From NCBI RefSeq assembly GCF_001078375.1, contig NZ_BBXI01000017.1:17085-81084 (forward strand): 64,000 nt of DNA, read 5' to 3'. Both the position numbers and the translations under genes were made by a program. How positions within the stretch are numbered: the first letter of the stretch is position 1; each line of letters starts with the position of its first letter. Positions 1 through 10,148 of the stretch are shown in pieces. Source of the DNA: Veillonella tobetsuensis (GTDB taxonomy: Bacteria > Bacillota > Negativicutes > Veillonellales > Veillonellaceae). Under the pieces are notes generated by a model. The model worked only from the letters and a program-made list of their open reading frames with translations. It did not search any database and was not told the origin of the DNA.

Positions 1-3000
1 TTGCAATTGTTGACGTGCTTCATTGAGTTCAAGTGCAGCTAAACGCTTATCATCACGGCCACCCGCTTGTTTTATAGTACGAGTCGCATTAGTAAGCGTA
101 TTCGCTACTGCACCGCCCAACGATACGGTAAGACCCGTCTTCTTATAGCGTTCATCATGAGACATATGGTTGTGATCTATATTTCCATCCAATGTAACGG
201 CAGAACCTTCTAACGCAGCACCGTCTTTAGCAACAATATCAGTGCTTGTGAGATGAACGGTATCATTCGCTTTGACAGTAACAGTACCTTTCGTGCTGGC
301 AATTGTATTTCGTACAGTAGTTTCTTTATGGTTAACTTCATCTATATTGTGTTTTTCTTTGCCTATAGTAAAGCCTATTCCTGTACTACCAAGCAAACCC
401 GATTTCTTATGACGATATACACTAGTACCATCTGTAATCACTTTATCTGCGCCCAACTCTACCTTACCACCAGCGGTAACAGATACGGCATTCTCACCCA
501 TAATTTGAGCAGATTGACCAGTTACATCTTGAGCACTAGTAATAGTTACAGTTTTACCACTTAACGTAGAACCTGTTACAGATGTTGTAGTTACATCATC
601 TACCGCATTGGTGCTTTCACGTTTTACTAAACTTTTCTTTTTATCTAGGTATACATGATTGACTGTACTATTTGCCTTCGCTGTATTTAGTTCAAACGTA
701 TTACCAGATACTTGCACTGTATCTGCTGCTAATAGTTGACTACCTTCAAGTTGTACTGTATCAGAGGCATTGACAGAAACGTTCTTACCTTCAATGCTAC
801 TCCCAACAGATGATTGTGCGTTAACAAGATCATGAGACTCCGTAGTTTGAGAATGCCCACCACCAGATTTGCCCTTGTCAAAACGATGTTCTTCCAGTTC
901 ATGTGTAGCATTCATGGCTTTCATCGTTACATTATGGCCGGCCGCTACATGCGTATTTACATCAGAGGTAATAACACCTGCCGCCATAGATACATCTCGG
1001 CCTGCAACTACTGTTGTTTCACCAGCACCACCAATACGACCTTGATCTACACCGGTTATCGTTTCACGTCGATTATTTCGACTATCCCACTCAACTTTGC
1101 TATTAGCTGCCTTATACTGTACGCCTGTATTCATTACATCGCGTCCAGCACTAACCTTTGTGGAACCAGCTGCATTAGTTTGTGTAATGGTACCGCCTTC
1201 ATTAATGACGTCTTTTTTAGCATACACAGAGACTGTATCGTTGCCCATAATAGTCCCTTGTGTATTACGAACTTCGTCATTCGCTGTAACCGTAGTAGTG
1301 TTACCTTTAATAAGACCATTATCATTGTGAATGGTGTTGCCAGTAATAGTTATATCCTTGTCTGCCACAATACTACCACTATTATGCATAGTATCAACGG
1401 AAAGGTTAATGGATTGAGCCTGTAAGTTAGCTGCACCTTCTACCCGTTTTGTATTTGGGGCTAAATATAGAGTCGGTACTAGTACAGTTTCTGTTTTACC
1501 ATTTGGCAATACAACAGCCTTACTAACTAGGAGTACTACATCCTCTTTAAGATTCTTTTGCTCAGCCTCTGTTAAGCCTCTACCTAATGCAATAGATTGA
1601 GATTTTGTTACACTAATCCCTGCATCCATCAATTGGCGATATTGTTCCTCTGCTGAAAGACCAGATTGCAGTCTACTTTTACCGGTTTGACGCATAATCT
1701 CTTGCATAACGAGCTGTTGCTCATAATAGCCATCACCCAATCGTTTTTGTATATTCATAGGGTCTAATTTAAGTCGAGATAATACGTAATCAGAAGATAA
1801 GAAGTTACGACGATTTGTGAAGTTTGGATCGGTTTCAATCACATAGGTAGTATTAGGGTTCGTCGATAACTGACTCATACTATTTAATAAAGATGCATCT
1901 ACTGTAGCATCACTTGTACTATTTTCAACATGACTACCATATACGGCAACAGGGATATCTGTAGGGTTGACTATCGTATTCTTATAGTCAGCCGTTCGTA
2001 TATTAGTCGTATCCCGTCCACGTCTCCTCCGACGACTATATGATGTTGCTGTACCATCTTCAGTAATATATTCATTACCCTTAGGGTTACTTTGTTCATA
2101 CTGACCTACTGTACCAGTGATATCTCCAGCAGCACTAATTTGACTAGATTCATTCGTCATATGATCGACATCCATATGTAAATCCCCACCGGAAATAATC
2201 CGCCCAGGATTAGATGTATCTACCACATCTTTTTCACGAGTACGATCATATTCATACTTAGTCCAATCCTCATGATATTCACCATTTATAGAAAGTTGAA
2301 GATTCTCACGAGTATGAATAACAACCTTATCTTTTGGAATTTGCTCATGATCTAAATAGATTCGTTCTTCCGATAATTGGTATCGCTTAATGCTACCAGA
2401 TGGTGCTACTTCGTTTTTAATATGCTCTTTTCCACCTACCACTACACGTTTAAGGGTAATCCCACCATTTTTATTATCTACAGATTTAGCATATAATGCA
2501 CCACCTTGACCAAATTCAATGGTAGACGCTGTATTTACAATACTATCTATCTTACCAGATACAGTTCCTGTAGAATTCATCGTTTTGCCAAGTTGTAGTT
2601 GTCCCTCAGCTTTAATCACACTACCATCTGTATTAACAATAGAGTTTGTCGCTATAGATAGATCTTTTTGGGCAATCATAACAGGGGCATCTTTAGTCTC
2701 TGTATTACCCTTTTGAATAACAGAATCGGTAGTAATCTTAGCGGTATCCACATACAATTTACCACGATTCATCTGCTCAAAACTTTTTGTAGTAATATCT
2801 GCTTCTGTAGCAGCGATAGTACCGGTATTTTGCAATTTGCCAGTACTATCTACGGTTAACTTATTTTGTGCAGATAATACACCTTGATTATTCACACCAA
2901 AGCCATCATTGGTGCCAACTAAATACATGCTATTGGCATACATACCACCAATAGCAGCTACATCAAGGCCAACTTGACTAGATTCACCAGTTTTGTGAAC

Positions 3001-3693
3001 ATTCGTAACTTTACCAGAAGAATCTACCGAAACAGCATTCTTCCCCGTCACAACTTGAGCATCTTTCGCCCAAACTTTACCATTCAGCTGAACAGCCTCT
3101 GCTAACAAATCTGTGCGTGCTGTTTTCGATGCATTAAGGCCTTTTTCCCCTACGGTGATACTACCTTGTTGTACTTGATAGCCTGTAATACTACCGTTAT
3201 TGATAATTGGGTTCCCCGTTGTTAATGTAGCACTGTTAGCATTGATAAAGGTGCCATTATTGACAGAAATACCATTCGGATTCGCAATGATAACATGGGC
3301 CTTATTGCCGGCCACTTCAAGAGCCCCATTCATAGATGTTGCACCCGTACCCGTTACTTCATTTAAAATTGTATTCGCTGTAGGTCCGACTAGATTCGGA
3401 TTTCCCATAATGTAACCTGCCAGCTCCGTATTCACAGGACGATTGGCATTATTTAAAATAAGCCCTTTATGATCTACATTAAATGCATCATATTGGTTAT
3501 GGGATAGCCCTTTATCATTAGGCGTATTGATATTGACTACAGTCATACCATTACGAGCCTCTTCTGTTTTTGGTCCTAATGCACCTTGAGCAGGTACAAC
3601 AGGATTGGCTAACGCCATTGGAATCCATGGGGCAGAATTTGTGGCAAGCAATGCAGCAAAGATGGCCATTGCCGTATGTTTTCTAATATTCAT
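1..3693 (-). CDS. FhaB/CdiA-like TpsA exoprotein, copy A (3' end outside window)
   Basis: N-terminal 1231 codons of a filamentous-haemagglutinin-type exoprotein of a two-partner secretion system. The start at 3693 gives MNIRKHTAMAIFAALLA, a signal peptide ending near Ala29, then a TPS (haemagglutination activity) domain with the family motifs NPNL and ANPNGI. A long beta-helical region with many short N/G-rich repeats follows. I read the frame codon by codon from 3693 to position 1 and found no stop. It lies 70 bases downstream of tpsB copy A, so the two are probably co-transcribed. The C-terminal effector part is beyond the left edge, so it cannot be said whether it carries a tail different from copy B. 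It would normally be exported by its own TpsB, which is broken here. Confidence 0.9.
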   Translation of the reverse strand, partial: MNIRKHTAMAIFAALLATNSAPWIPMALANPVVPAQGALGPKTEEARNGMTVVNINTPNDKGLSHNQYDAFNVDHKGLILNNANRPVNTELAGYIMGNPNLVGPTANTILNEVTGTGATSMNGALEVAGNKAHVIIANPNGISVNNGTFINANSATLTTGNPIINNGSITGYQVQQGSITVGEKGLNASKTARTDLLAEAVQLNGKVWAKDAQVVTGKNAVSVDSSGKVTNVHKTGESSQVGLDVAAIGGMYANSMYLVGTNDGFGVNNQGVLSAQNKLTVDSTGKLQNTGTIAATEADITTKSFEQMNRGKLYVDTAKITTDSVIQKGNTETKDAPVMIAQKDLSIATNSIVNTDGSVIKAEGQLQLGKTMNSTGTVSGKIDSIVNTASTIEFGQGGALYAKSVDNKNGGITLKRVVVGGKEHIKNEVAPSGSIKRYQLSEERIYLDHEQIPKDKVVIHTRENLQLSINGEYHEDWTKYEYDRTREKDVVDTSNPGRIISGGDLHMDVDHMTNESSQISAAGDITGTVGQYEQSNPKGNEYITEDGTATSYSRRRRRGRDTTNIRTADYKNTIVNPTDIPVAVYGSHVENSTSDATVDASLLNSMSQLSTNPNTTYVIETDPNFTNRRNFLSSDYVLSRLKLDPMNIQKRLGDGYYEQQLVMQEIMRQTGKSRLQSGLSAEEQYRQLMDAGISVTKSQSIALGRGLTEAEQKNLKEDVVLLVSKAVVLPNGKTETVLVPTLYLAPNTKRVEGAANLQAQSINLSVDTMHNSGSIVADKDITITGNTIHNDNGLIKGNTTTVTANDEVRNTQGTIMGNDTVSVYAKKDVINEGGTITQTNAAGSTKVSAGRDVMNTGVQYKAANSKVEWDSRNNRRETITGVDQGRIGGAGETTVVAGRDVSMAAGVITSDVNTHVAAGHNVTMKAMNATHELEEHRFDKGKSGGGHSQTTESHDLVNAQSSVGSSIEGKNVSVNASDTVQLEGSQLLAADTVQVSGNTFELNTAKANSTVNHVYLDKKKSLVKRESTNAVDDVTTTSVTGSTLSGKTVTITSAQDVTGQSAQIMGENAVSVTAGGKVELGADKVITDGTSVYRHKKSGLLGSTGIGFTIGKEKHNIDEVNHKETTVRNTIASTKGTVTVKANDTVHLTSTDIVAKDGAALEGSAVTLDGNIDHNHMSHDERYKKTGLTVSLGGAVANTLTNATRTIKQAGGRDDKRLAALELNEARQQLQ

Positions 3694-3763
3694 ATTATGT
3701 ATCTCTCCTAAGTATATAAAACAATATGTATTATGTATCTATATAACTCTCTATGTACAACAC

Positions 3764-5461
3764 TTAAAATTGATAACTTCCTCTAAACGCCCAAACACGA
3801 GTATCTGTATCAAATCCTTCTGGTTTCTTAATTGGCGTCCCTAGTGATACATCATAATTAACAGCTTCACCAACAGTGCCTCGTACACCAACGACACCAC
3901 CAATCAATGTATTACCTAGTTGAGTTTCTGTAGATGGTCCCCATACATGACCAATATCTATTCCTATATAAGGTGTAATCTGTTGTTTTCTAAATGGTAA
4001 TGACCATTCACTTTGTACGTAGTACCCAGAGTCCCCTCGTAATGTTTCTTCACCACTAAATCCACGTACCGAATACCGTCCACCAATACTAAACTGATCC
4101 GTAGTAAATAAGCGCTGATTCGTAAATTGACTTCTAAAACGCATCGAGAATATACCTTGCTTATGACCGATTCGTACTCCCGTTTGAATCTGCCCTTCAA
4201 CCCCAGCCATTTTATATAGTGTAGTTGGATTATCTGCCAAACCTTCCCAACTTCGTACCTTAGCACCTAATCCTTTAATGCCTTGACGATAAAATACATA
4301 CATATCACTTACTGTATTGCCTCTATATTGGCGATGAGATAACCCTAATTCTACCGATGTGGTATGTTGTTCTTGAACACCAATTTCTACATCATCCAGA
4401 TAATTATGACGAGACTTATGATTAACCTTAGCAATAACTGATGTTTTCGAACGACTAGTTCTATTTAGAACCTGCTCTACCGACACCTCTGTACCTTGTG
4501 TGGTACCAGCCGAGCGAAATGCGTTTGGCATAAATACCAATTGACTATAGCTATACTTATATGTAGATAATCTATACGTACGATTGCCATCTGGAATCGT
4601 ATAATTAACTGCATATTGCTTTGACCCATGGCCATCATCATGACGACTTATATCTTTAGTGAAATTAGCTGTTAATGTATCATTAAGCCCCAGCAATTGA
4701 CTAAACGATAAAAATACAGTACCTTGATACTCTCCTGTAGCTTTATATCCTGAATTATCTAAGATAAATGAGCCATGCACAAATCCTTTTTGTTCTACCG
4801 TAAGCTTAACAATAGAGTGTAACGGCTTGGTACCTGGTTCAATCGTCATCTTTATATCTTGACCAGGTACGCTACGCATCTGATCAATCCCTTGTTCTAA
4901 CGCTTGACGTCGTAATACATAACCTGGTCGTACAGGGAATGCACTCCGCCAATTCGTTCGTACATTTGGATTTGTAAGAACAATATCTTCAACATATCCT
5001 GGTAAAATCTCAAAGGTTAATGACCCTGAATGTAAATCTTGATTAGGTACAACCACTTGGCTTGTGACATATCCATCTGCTAATAATTGTTCTTGTAATT
5101 ACTTTTGAAGGAATGTAACCCCGTCTGACCCGATTCGATTATGCTCATACGCCTCTAAACGGTTCTTATATTTACTAAATACAGGTTCTGACGATGTAAT
5201 AACAATATGGTCTATAGGAAATGCAATCGCTTCCTTTGGTAATGCCTTCATAGGAGCACTACTAAGACCAACATACGCTGATTCTGAACGCAACGAAGCG
5301 GCCCCAGTCATTGGTGCTTCTGCGCGTTGACGCAACGAAGCATCGGCTCGGGCCGCTTCTTGTTGTATAAAAGGTGTAGATACATCGGCTGCCATGCTAG
5401 GCAATGTACCAAATGTGGTCAGCAAGCCAACACAACCTGCTGCAATACGTACAACTCTCAT
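3764..5461 (-). pseudogene. FhaC/ShlB-like TpsB transporter, copy A, broken by a nonsense codon
   Basis: Outer-membrane two-partner secretion transporter: signal peptide (MRVVRIAAGCVGLL, ending near SMAADV), POTRA region, then a 16-strand-type beta-barrel ending in the aromatic residue of RGSYQF. The reading frame is collinear with the intact copy B (both span 1698 bases), but codon 121 is TAA (plus-strand tta at 5099-5101) where copy B has CAA (Gln; 48557-48559). The product would be a 120-residue fragment ending in the POTRA region. Reinitiation at the ATG at 5056 would give a 430-residue barrel part without signal peptide, so it would not be exported. Everything else looks intact, so the lesion appears recent. 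Suppression or a sequencing error are alternatives. Confidence 0.88.
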
Positions 5462-5485
5462 AAATCCCTCTCCTTTCTATATGTA

Positions 5486-5515
5486 ATTATATATTAATAT
5501 TAACTTTTTTCGCAA
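5486..5515 (-). promoter_or_regulatory. Putative sigma-70 promoter of tpsB copy A
   Basis: On the minus strand TTGCGA (5510-5515) and TATAAT (5486-5491) are separated by 18 bases. The TATAAT lies about 25 bases before the start codon, followed by the ribosome binding site AAAGGAGAGGG. Copy B has the equivalent TTGAAA-18-TATAAT arrangement, so the core promoter is conserved although the flanks differ. Confidence 0.6.
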
Positions 5516-5651
5516 CAAAATATTAAATATTGTTTATTTTTTTAATGTTATATCTAGCTTAGACAACTTAATCTTACAGAAACCTTCTACGTTTTTAATT
5601 CTCAGAAACACTAAGTAGAATAAAATTAAGTAATAGTATGATAATGCAAAA

Positions 5652-5674
5652 AAGGCACCTCTTCGAGGTGCCTT
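5652..5674 (-). terminator. Rho-independent terminator after the aldehyde dehydrogenase gene
   Basis: Perfect 9-bp stem AAGGCACCT / AGGTGCCTT with a 5-base loop, followed on the minus strand by a run of T. It lies 38 bases beyond the stop codon at 5713 and separates this gene from the tps locus. Confidence 0.85.
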
Positions 5675-5712
5675 CTTATCAAATATAAGTAAAAGGAGAA
5701 GCTATTAAATTA

Positions 5713-7197
5713 TTAATCTAAATCATAGAAACCAGATGGTTTATCGCTCAAATTTACAATGATGTTTTTCATTTGAGTGTAGTGTTCCAAGATAACTTTG
5801 TGAGTTTCACGGCCGATACCAGATTGTTTGTAACCACCGAATGGTGCGCCTGCTGGGATGGAGTTATATGTATTAACCCACATACGACCTGTTTCGATTG
5901 CTCGAGCTACACGGATAGCACGGTTAAGGTTTTGAGTAAATACGCCACCACCAAGACCGTATAGACTATCATTGGCTTGTTCGATTACTTCGTCTTCGCT
6001 ATGGAATTTAATCACTACTGCCACCGGACCAAAGATTTCGTCACGAGCTACGCGCATATCATTTGTCGCATCCACGATGAGTGTCGGTCTTACGAAACAA
6101 CCTTTACCAAGTTCACCATCGGTAACGCGTACACCACCTGCTACGACGCGAGCCCCTTCTTCTTTAGCTAGTTCTACATAGCTAAGTACTTTCTTAACTT
6201 GATCTTCGTAAATCAAGGAACCCAGTTGAGTCGATTCATCCCAAGGCAAGCCAACTTTTACCTTATCAAATAATTTAGAAAGTTCAGCTACAAATTTATC
6301 ATAAATTGTATCTTGTACGAAAATACGGGAACCGGCGCAACATACTTGACCTTGGTTAAAGAGGATGCCGAGCATTGCCCCATCAAGAGCTTGTTTCCAG
6401 TTCGCATCGTCAAAGAAGATATTCGCAGATTTACCACCTAATTCCAATGTAGCTGGAATCAAGCGTTCAGATGCCGCTTTATATACATCAAGACCTACTT
6501 CTGTAGAGCCTGTGAAAGCAAGTTTACTGAAACCAGGATGATCTAGGATGTACTGACCAGATTTAGAACCTTTACCCGTAATAATGTTTACAACGCCTGG
6601 AGGCAAGATTTCTTTCAAAATATCGCCTAATACTAAAAGGCTAAGAGATGTATGACTAGAAGGTTTGATGACAACCGTACAACCTGCCGCAAGAGCTGGT
6701 GCCAATTTCCAAGCAGCCATTAGGAACGGGAAGTTCCAAGGTACCACTTGACCAACTACACCAATTGGTTCACGCACAACAAGACTCAATGTATTTTCAT
6801 CAAATACTTGTGCAGAACCTTCTTCTGCGCGAAGTACGCCGGCGAAGTAACGGAAATGGTCTGCACCAAGTGGAATATCCACGTTTAATGTTTCACGGAT
6901 TGGTTTACCATTGTCATAGGTTTCAACTTGTGCCAAATGTTCTTTATGCGCATCAATAGCATCTGCGATTTTCAATAAATAATCAGCACGATCTACTTGA
7001 GATACATGTTTCCAAGTTTTGAAAGCCTCTGTTGCAACCTCTACAGCTTTATCAACATCGGCCTGTGTAGCCTCTGCACAAATAGCGAGTTGGTCGCCAT
7101 TTGCAGGATTATATACGGCAAACTCAGCACCATCAGATGCTGGTACCCATTCATTATTAATCAAAAGACCATATTTTTCTTTAATGTTTAAACTCAT
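5713..7197 (-). CDS. NAD(P)-dependent aldehyde dehydrogenase
   Basis: A 494-residue cytosolic enzyme of the aldehyde dehydrogenase superfamily, oxidising an aldehyde to its acid with NAD(P)+. Visible signatures: the cofactor-pocket segment VVPWNFP, the glycine motif FTGSTEVG, the active-site glutamate motif LELGGKS (about residue 250) and the catalytic cysteine in GQVCCAGSR (about residue 290). Length and C-terminal motif (PFGGYKQSGIGRE) are those of the acetaldehyde/AldA-AldB type; the exact substrate cannot be decided. The start has a clear RBS (GGGAGG) and a good promoter at 7247-7275. It is monocistronic, between its own terminator and that of tex. Confidence 0.93.
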   Translation of the reverse strand: MSLNIKEKYGLLINNEWVPASDGAEFAVYNPANGDQLAICAEATQADVDKAVEVATEAFKTWKHVSQVDRADYLLKIADAIDAHKEHLAQVETYDNGKPIRETLNVDIPLGADHFRYFAGVLRAEEGSAQVFDENTLSLVVREPIGVVGQVVPWNFPFLMAAWKLAPALAAGCTVVIKPSSHTSLSLLVLGDILKEILPPGVVNIITGKGSKSGQYILDHPGFSKLAFTGSTEVGLDVYKAASERLIPATLELGGKSANIFFDDANWKQALDGAMLGILFNQGQVCCAGSRIFVQDTIYDKFVAELSKLFDKVKVGLPWDESTQLGSLIYEDQVKKVLSYVELAKEEGARVVAGGVRVTDGELGKGCFVRPTLIVDATNDMRVARDEIFGPVAVVIKFHSEDEVIEQANDSLYGLGGGVFTQNLNRAIRVARAIETGRMWVNTYNSIPAGAPFGGYKQSGIGRETHKVILEHYTQMKNIIVNLSDKPSGFYDLD

Positions 7198-7246
7198 AGT
7201 ATCCTCCCTTAATGGATAATGACTATTAATTACTTTCTATGGCTTC

Positions 7247-7275
7247 ATCATACACCTAACATCTAATTATTTCAA
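7247..7275 (-). promoter_or_regulatory. Putative sigma-70 promoter of the aldehyde dehydrogenase gene
   Basis: Minus-strand TTGAAA (7270-7275), 17-base spacer, TATGAT (7247-7252), about 50 bases upstream of the ATG. Just upstream (about 7290-7350) are GATAT/ATATC-type dyads, including ATATCAAAATCGATAT, that could be an operator; this part is speculative. Confidence 0.6.
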
Positions 7276-7380
7276 TCTATTTTATTATTTTCGATATAAC
7301 GATTTTAGTGCATTCTCAATAGCTTTAATCTATATCAAAATCGATATGCTTATCACTTTTTACGATAACTCTAACTATAA

Positions 7381-7415
7381 AAAAGGAGATCTTTATTACC
7401 TAAAGAGCTCCTTTT
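7381..7415 (-). terminator. Rho-independent terminator after tex
   Basis: Inverted repeat AAAAGGAG / CTCCTTTT, extended inwards by AAAGA/TCTTT pairing, followed on the minus strand by T residues. It lies about 50 bases past the tex stop codon and ends the recQ-thyA-folA-tex transcription unit. Confidence 0.7.
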
Positions 7416-7467
7416 AATCATGTACCTTTTTGACATATATAAACTTTTACGAATTACCCCAAAGAGA

Positions 7468-9645
7468 TTACGCCTTTTTCTTGTCTTTATTTCTCAATGA
7501 CTTGACGGATAATCCGATACGATTTCGCTTTACGTCAACAGAAATAATTTCTGCCTCAATAATGTCACCTACCGCAAGTACATCAGAAGGATGTTGTTTT
7601 GCCTTACATAGTTCGCTACGATGTAATAGACCATTGGTTTTTAAACCAAAATCGATGAAGGCACCAAAATCTACCACATTATGTACCGTACCTTTTACAA
7701 CTGTACCAACCTTGATATCCTCAAGACTTACTACATGTTTACGTGTCAGAGGTGCTGGTAAATCTTCCCGTGGGTCACGACCTGGCTTAGCAAGGGCAGC
7801 GATAATATCTCGTACAGTGGGAACGCCCGCATCAAGCTTATGCGCCATCTTATCTACATCAACCAATGGTAATTTGACCTGTAATGCTTCAAGTTGTGAT
7901 TTATCTTGTAAATCCTTTAATGTAAAACCTAGCTCGCCAATGATACGTTCCGCTAATTCATAAGACTCAGGATGAACAGATGTATTATCCAATGGATTCC
8001 TTGCACCATTTAATCGCAAGAAACCGGCACACTGAGTAAATGCTGCAGGACCTAAGCGTGGCACCTTTAATAGTTGCTTACGACTAGTAAACCCACCATT
8101 TTCTTGACGGAATGCTACAATATTTTTTGCTACCGTACCAGAAATACCTGCGATATGCTGCAAAATCGCCGGAGATGCCGTATTAAGCTCTACCCCAACA
8201 TGGTTAACTACAGATTCAACAACTTGATCCAATGTATGAGTTAATTGTTTTTGGTTAACATCATGTTGATATTGACCAACCCCAATAGACTTAGGATCGA
8301 TTTTAACAGATTCTGCCAATGGATCTTGTACACGTCGTGCAATAGATACGGCGCCGCGAATCGTTACGTCTAAATCTGGCAATTCATCAATAGCCAATTT
8401 TGATGCAGAATATACAGATGCACCCGCTTCATTCGTAATGATGTAATGGCAATCTAATTTTTCCTCTTCAATCATCTTAGACGCAAATTGTTCTGTTTCA
8501 TAAGAGGCCGTACCATTACCGATAGACAAGAGCGTCACATTAAATTTACGAATTTTCTCAGCTAATTTCTTTTGTGCTTCTTGTTTTAGTTTTTCACTAT
8601 TTGTTAAATAGTAAGCACCATAATCGAGTACATTCCCTTGTGCATCGATAATAGCCATCTTACAACCTGTACGATACCCAGGATCAAGGCCCATAATGAC
8701 ATGGCCTGCCAATGGTGGTTGCAATAAGAGGTTTTTAAGATTTACGCCAAACACCTTAATTGCTTGCTCATCAGCAGATTCGGTTAATTCATTGCGAATA
8801 TCCCGTTCAAGAGCAGGGAACATCAAGCGTTTATACGCATCTGCTACGGCGCTAGCTTTCACATCACTAAAAATAGATTGTTCATTTTTAGTAATACCAT
8901 GCACCATATATTGAATATAGGATTCATCAGGTACGGTTAGAGCCAATTTAAGAGCCCCTAATTTTTCGCCTCGATTAACCGCCAAGATACGATGGGACGG
9001 CATCTGACGTACTGGTTCAGCATACTCATTATATTGAAGGAATTGGTCCTTGTGCTCATTATCCTCAACGAGTTCCGCTTGGATAAAACCTTCCTTCCAC
9101 ATACGATTGCGAAGGGTAGCACGGAAATCAGCACTATCGCTGACGATTTCTGCAACGATATCCGATGCACCTTGAATGGCATCCTCTGGCGTAGGCACCT
9201 CTTCAGAAATATATTCCTTTGCGATATCTAGAGGGTTACCAGATGTGACCGTATCATTCAAAATCATATCTGCTAAAGGCTCTAGTCCTCGTTCACGGGC
9301 AATCATGGCCCGTGTCCGTTTCTTAGGTCGATATGGTAAATACAAATCTTCTAATTCTTGTAATTTTACAGCTTTCATCAAAGATGCCATCAATTCATCA
9401 GTCATCTTGTCTTGTTCCGTAATGGCATTGATGATTTCTTGGCGTCGTGTTTCTAAATTGCGCAAATATTTAATACGTTCTTCAACAGTTCGCAGCTGTT
9501 CATCTTGTAGTTCGCCTGTTACTTCCTTTCTGTAACGAGCGATAAACGGCACCGTATTTCCTTCGTCTAATAGAGTAACCGCAGCTTCTACTTGACCGGT
9601 CTTAACGCCTAATTCCTTTGCGATAATGGCAAACATTGATTCCAT
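7468..9645 (-). CDS. tex: Tex-family RNA-binding transcription accessory protein
   Basis: A 725-residue Tex/YhgF homologue, close to the family length. It has the N-terminal helical Tex region, the YqgF-like RNase H-fold core (GLDPGYRTGCKMAIID near residue 320), helix-hairpin-helix repeats (HIAGISGTVAKNIVAFR and KVPRLGPAAFTQCAGFLR, about 490-550) and a C-terminal S1 RNA-binding domain (VGTVVKGTVHNVVDFGAFID, about 640-712) with a lysine-rich tail. Tex proteins are cytosolic nucleic-acid-binding factors linked to transcription and RNA processing. Its ATG overlaps the folA stop codon (TAATG), suggesting translational coupling in the recQ-thyA-folA-tex unit. Confidence 0.95.
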   Translation of the reverse strand: MESMFAIIAKELGVKTGQVEAAVTLLDEGNTVPFIARYRKEVTGELQDEQLRTVEERIKYLRNLETRRQEIINAITEQDKMTDELMASLMKAVKLQELEDLYLPYRPKKRTRAMIARERGLEPLADMILNDTVTSGNPLDIAKEYISEEVPTPEDAIQGASDIVAEIVSDSADFRATLRNRMWKEGFIQAELVEDNEHKDQFLQYNEYAEPVRQMPSHRILAVNRGEKLGALKLALTVPDESYIQYMVHGITKNEQSIFSDVKASAVADAYKRLMFPALERDIRNELTESADEQAIKVFGVNLKNLLLQPPLAGHVIMGLDPGYRTGCKMAIIDAQGNVLDYGAYYLTNSEKLKQEAQKKLAEKIRKFNVTLLSIGNGTASYETEQFASKMIEEEKLDCHYIITNEAGASVYSASKLAIDELPDLDVTIRGAVSIARRVQDPLAESVKIDPKSIGVGQYQHDVNQKQLTHTLDQVVESVVNHVGVELNTASPAILQHIAGISGTVAKNIVAFRQENGGFTSRKQLLKVPRLGPAAFTQCAGFLRLNGARNPLDNTSVHPESYELAERIIGELGFTLKDLQDKSQLEALQVKLPLVDVDKMAHKLDAGVPTVRDIIAALAKPGRDPREDLPAPLTRKHVVSLEDIKVGTVVKGTVHNVVDFGAFIDFGLKTNGLLHRSELCKAKQHPSDVLAVGDIIEAEIISVDVKRNRIGLSVKSLRNKDKKKA

Positions 9646-10139
9646 TAGTTATGTCCTTTTCTTTCATAGGTTACAAATCGATGAGGGTATTTATTTTTAT
9701 CATCTACAGTCCCCGCTACAACAGAGGTAATGGTGAAAGCTGATGCATCGAATTCAGGGAAATGCGCATCCCCTTCAAATACATGGTCGACCTCCGTAAT
9801 GTGCATTACATCTACATAAGGTAAAAAAGCTTCGTAAATTTGGGCACCCCCAATCACATAGGCTACATCAAGATTTTTTGCAGCCTCTACAACAGCCTCT
9901 GGTGAGGAGAATACACGAACCCCTTCCAGTGCATTAAAACCTTTATTTGTTGTAATCACCCAATGCTCTCGATTGGGCAACAAAAAAGGCAAGCTTTCAA
10001 AGGTCTTACGCCCCATAATAATAACGTGGCCTGTCGTTTTTTCCTTGAAGAATTTCAAATCATTCGGCAAATGCCAAATCAAAGAATTATCCTTGCCGAT
10101 AACGCGATGATGTGCCACCGCTACGATAAGTGCTAACAT
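9645..10139 (-). CDS. folA: Dihydrofolate reductase
   Basis: 164 residues, the usual length of bacterial type I DHFR, which reduces dihydrofolate to tetrahydrofolate with NADPH. Recognisable elements are the N-terminal LIVAVAHHRVIGKDN, the substrate-loop motif WHLPNDLKFFK, the NADPH-binding segment IIMGRKTFESLP and YVIGGAQIYEAFLP. It follows thyA after 9 bases and its stop codon overlaps the tex start. Pairing with thyA is functional: thymidylate synthase generates the dihydrofolate that this enzyme recycles. Confidence 0.96.
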   Translation of the reverse strand: MLALIVAVAHHRVIGKDNSLIWHLPNDLKFFKEKTTGHVIIMGRKTFESLPFLLPNREHWVITTNKGFNALEGVRVFSSPEAVVEAAKNLDVAYVIGGAQIYEAFLPYVDVMHITEVDHVFEGDAHFPEFDASAFTITSVVAGTVDDKNKYPHRFVTYERKGHN

Positions 10140-10148
10140 AGTATCCCC

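Larger units (their letters stand above)
1..5490. repeat. Long direct repeat, copy A (tpsB-tpsA locus)
   Basis: Positions 1-5461 match 43459-48919 in the same orientation with no net length difference: the tpsA start codons (3693 and 47151) and tpsB start codons (5461 and 48919) are offset by exactly 43458 bases. Most differences are scattered single bases. Similarity weakens beyond the tpsB ribosome binding site, where the two promoters share a core but contain indels. The left limit lies outside the window. Confidence 0.93.

Noticed and set aside
253..1425. Plus-strand frames opposite tpsA copy A (and the matching ones at 43711-44922)
   Set aside because: Same in both copies because the DNA is duplicated, but opposite a conserved coding frame and without start signals.
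3764..3844. Small plus-strand frames spanning the tpsB-tpsA gap (3605-3844 and 47063-47302)
   Set aside because: They overlap both ends of the tps genes in antisense and translate to composition-biased peptides without signals.
5056..5461. Programmed read-through or reinitiation in tpsB copy A
   Set aside because: No frameshift or recoding signal is seen at the TAA, and the downstream ATG at 5056 has no ribosome binding site; copy B has a plain CAA codon.
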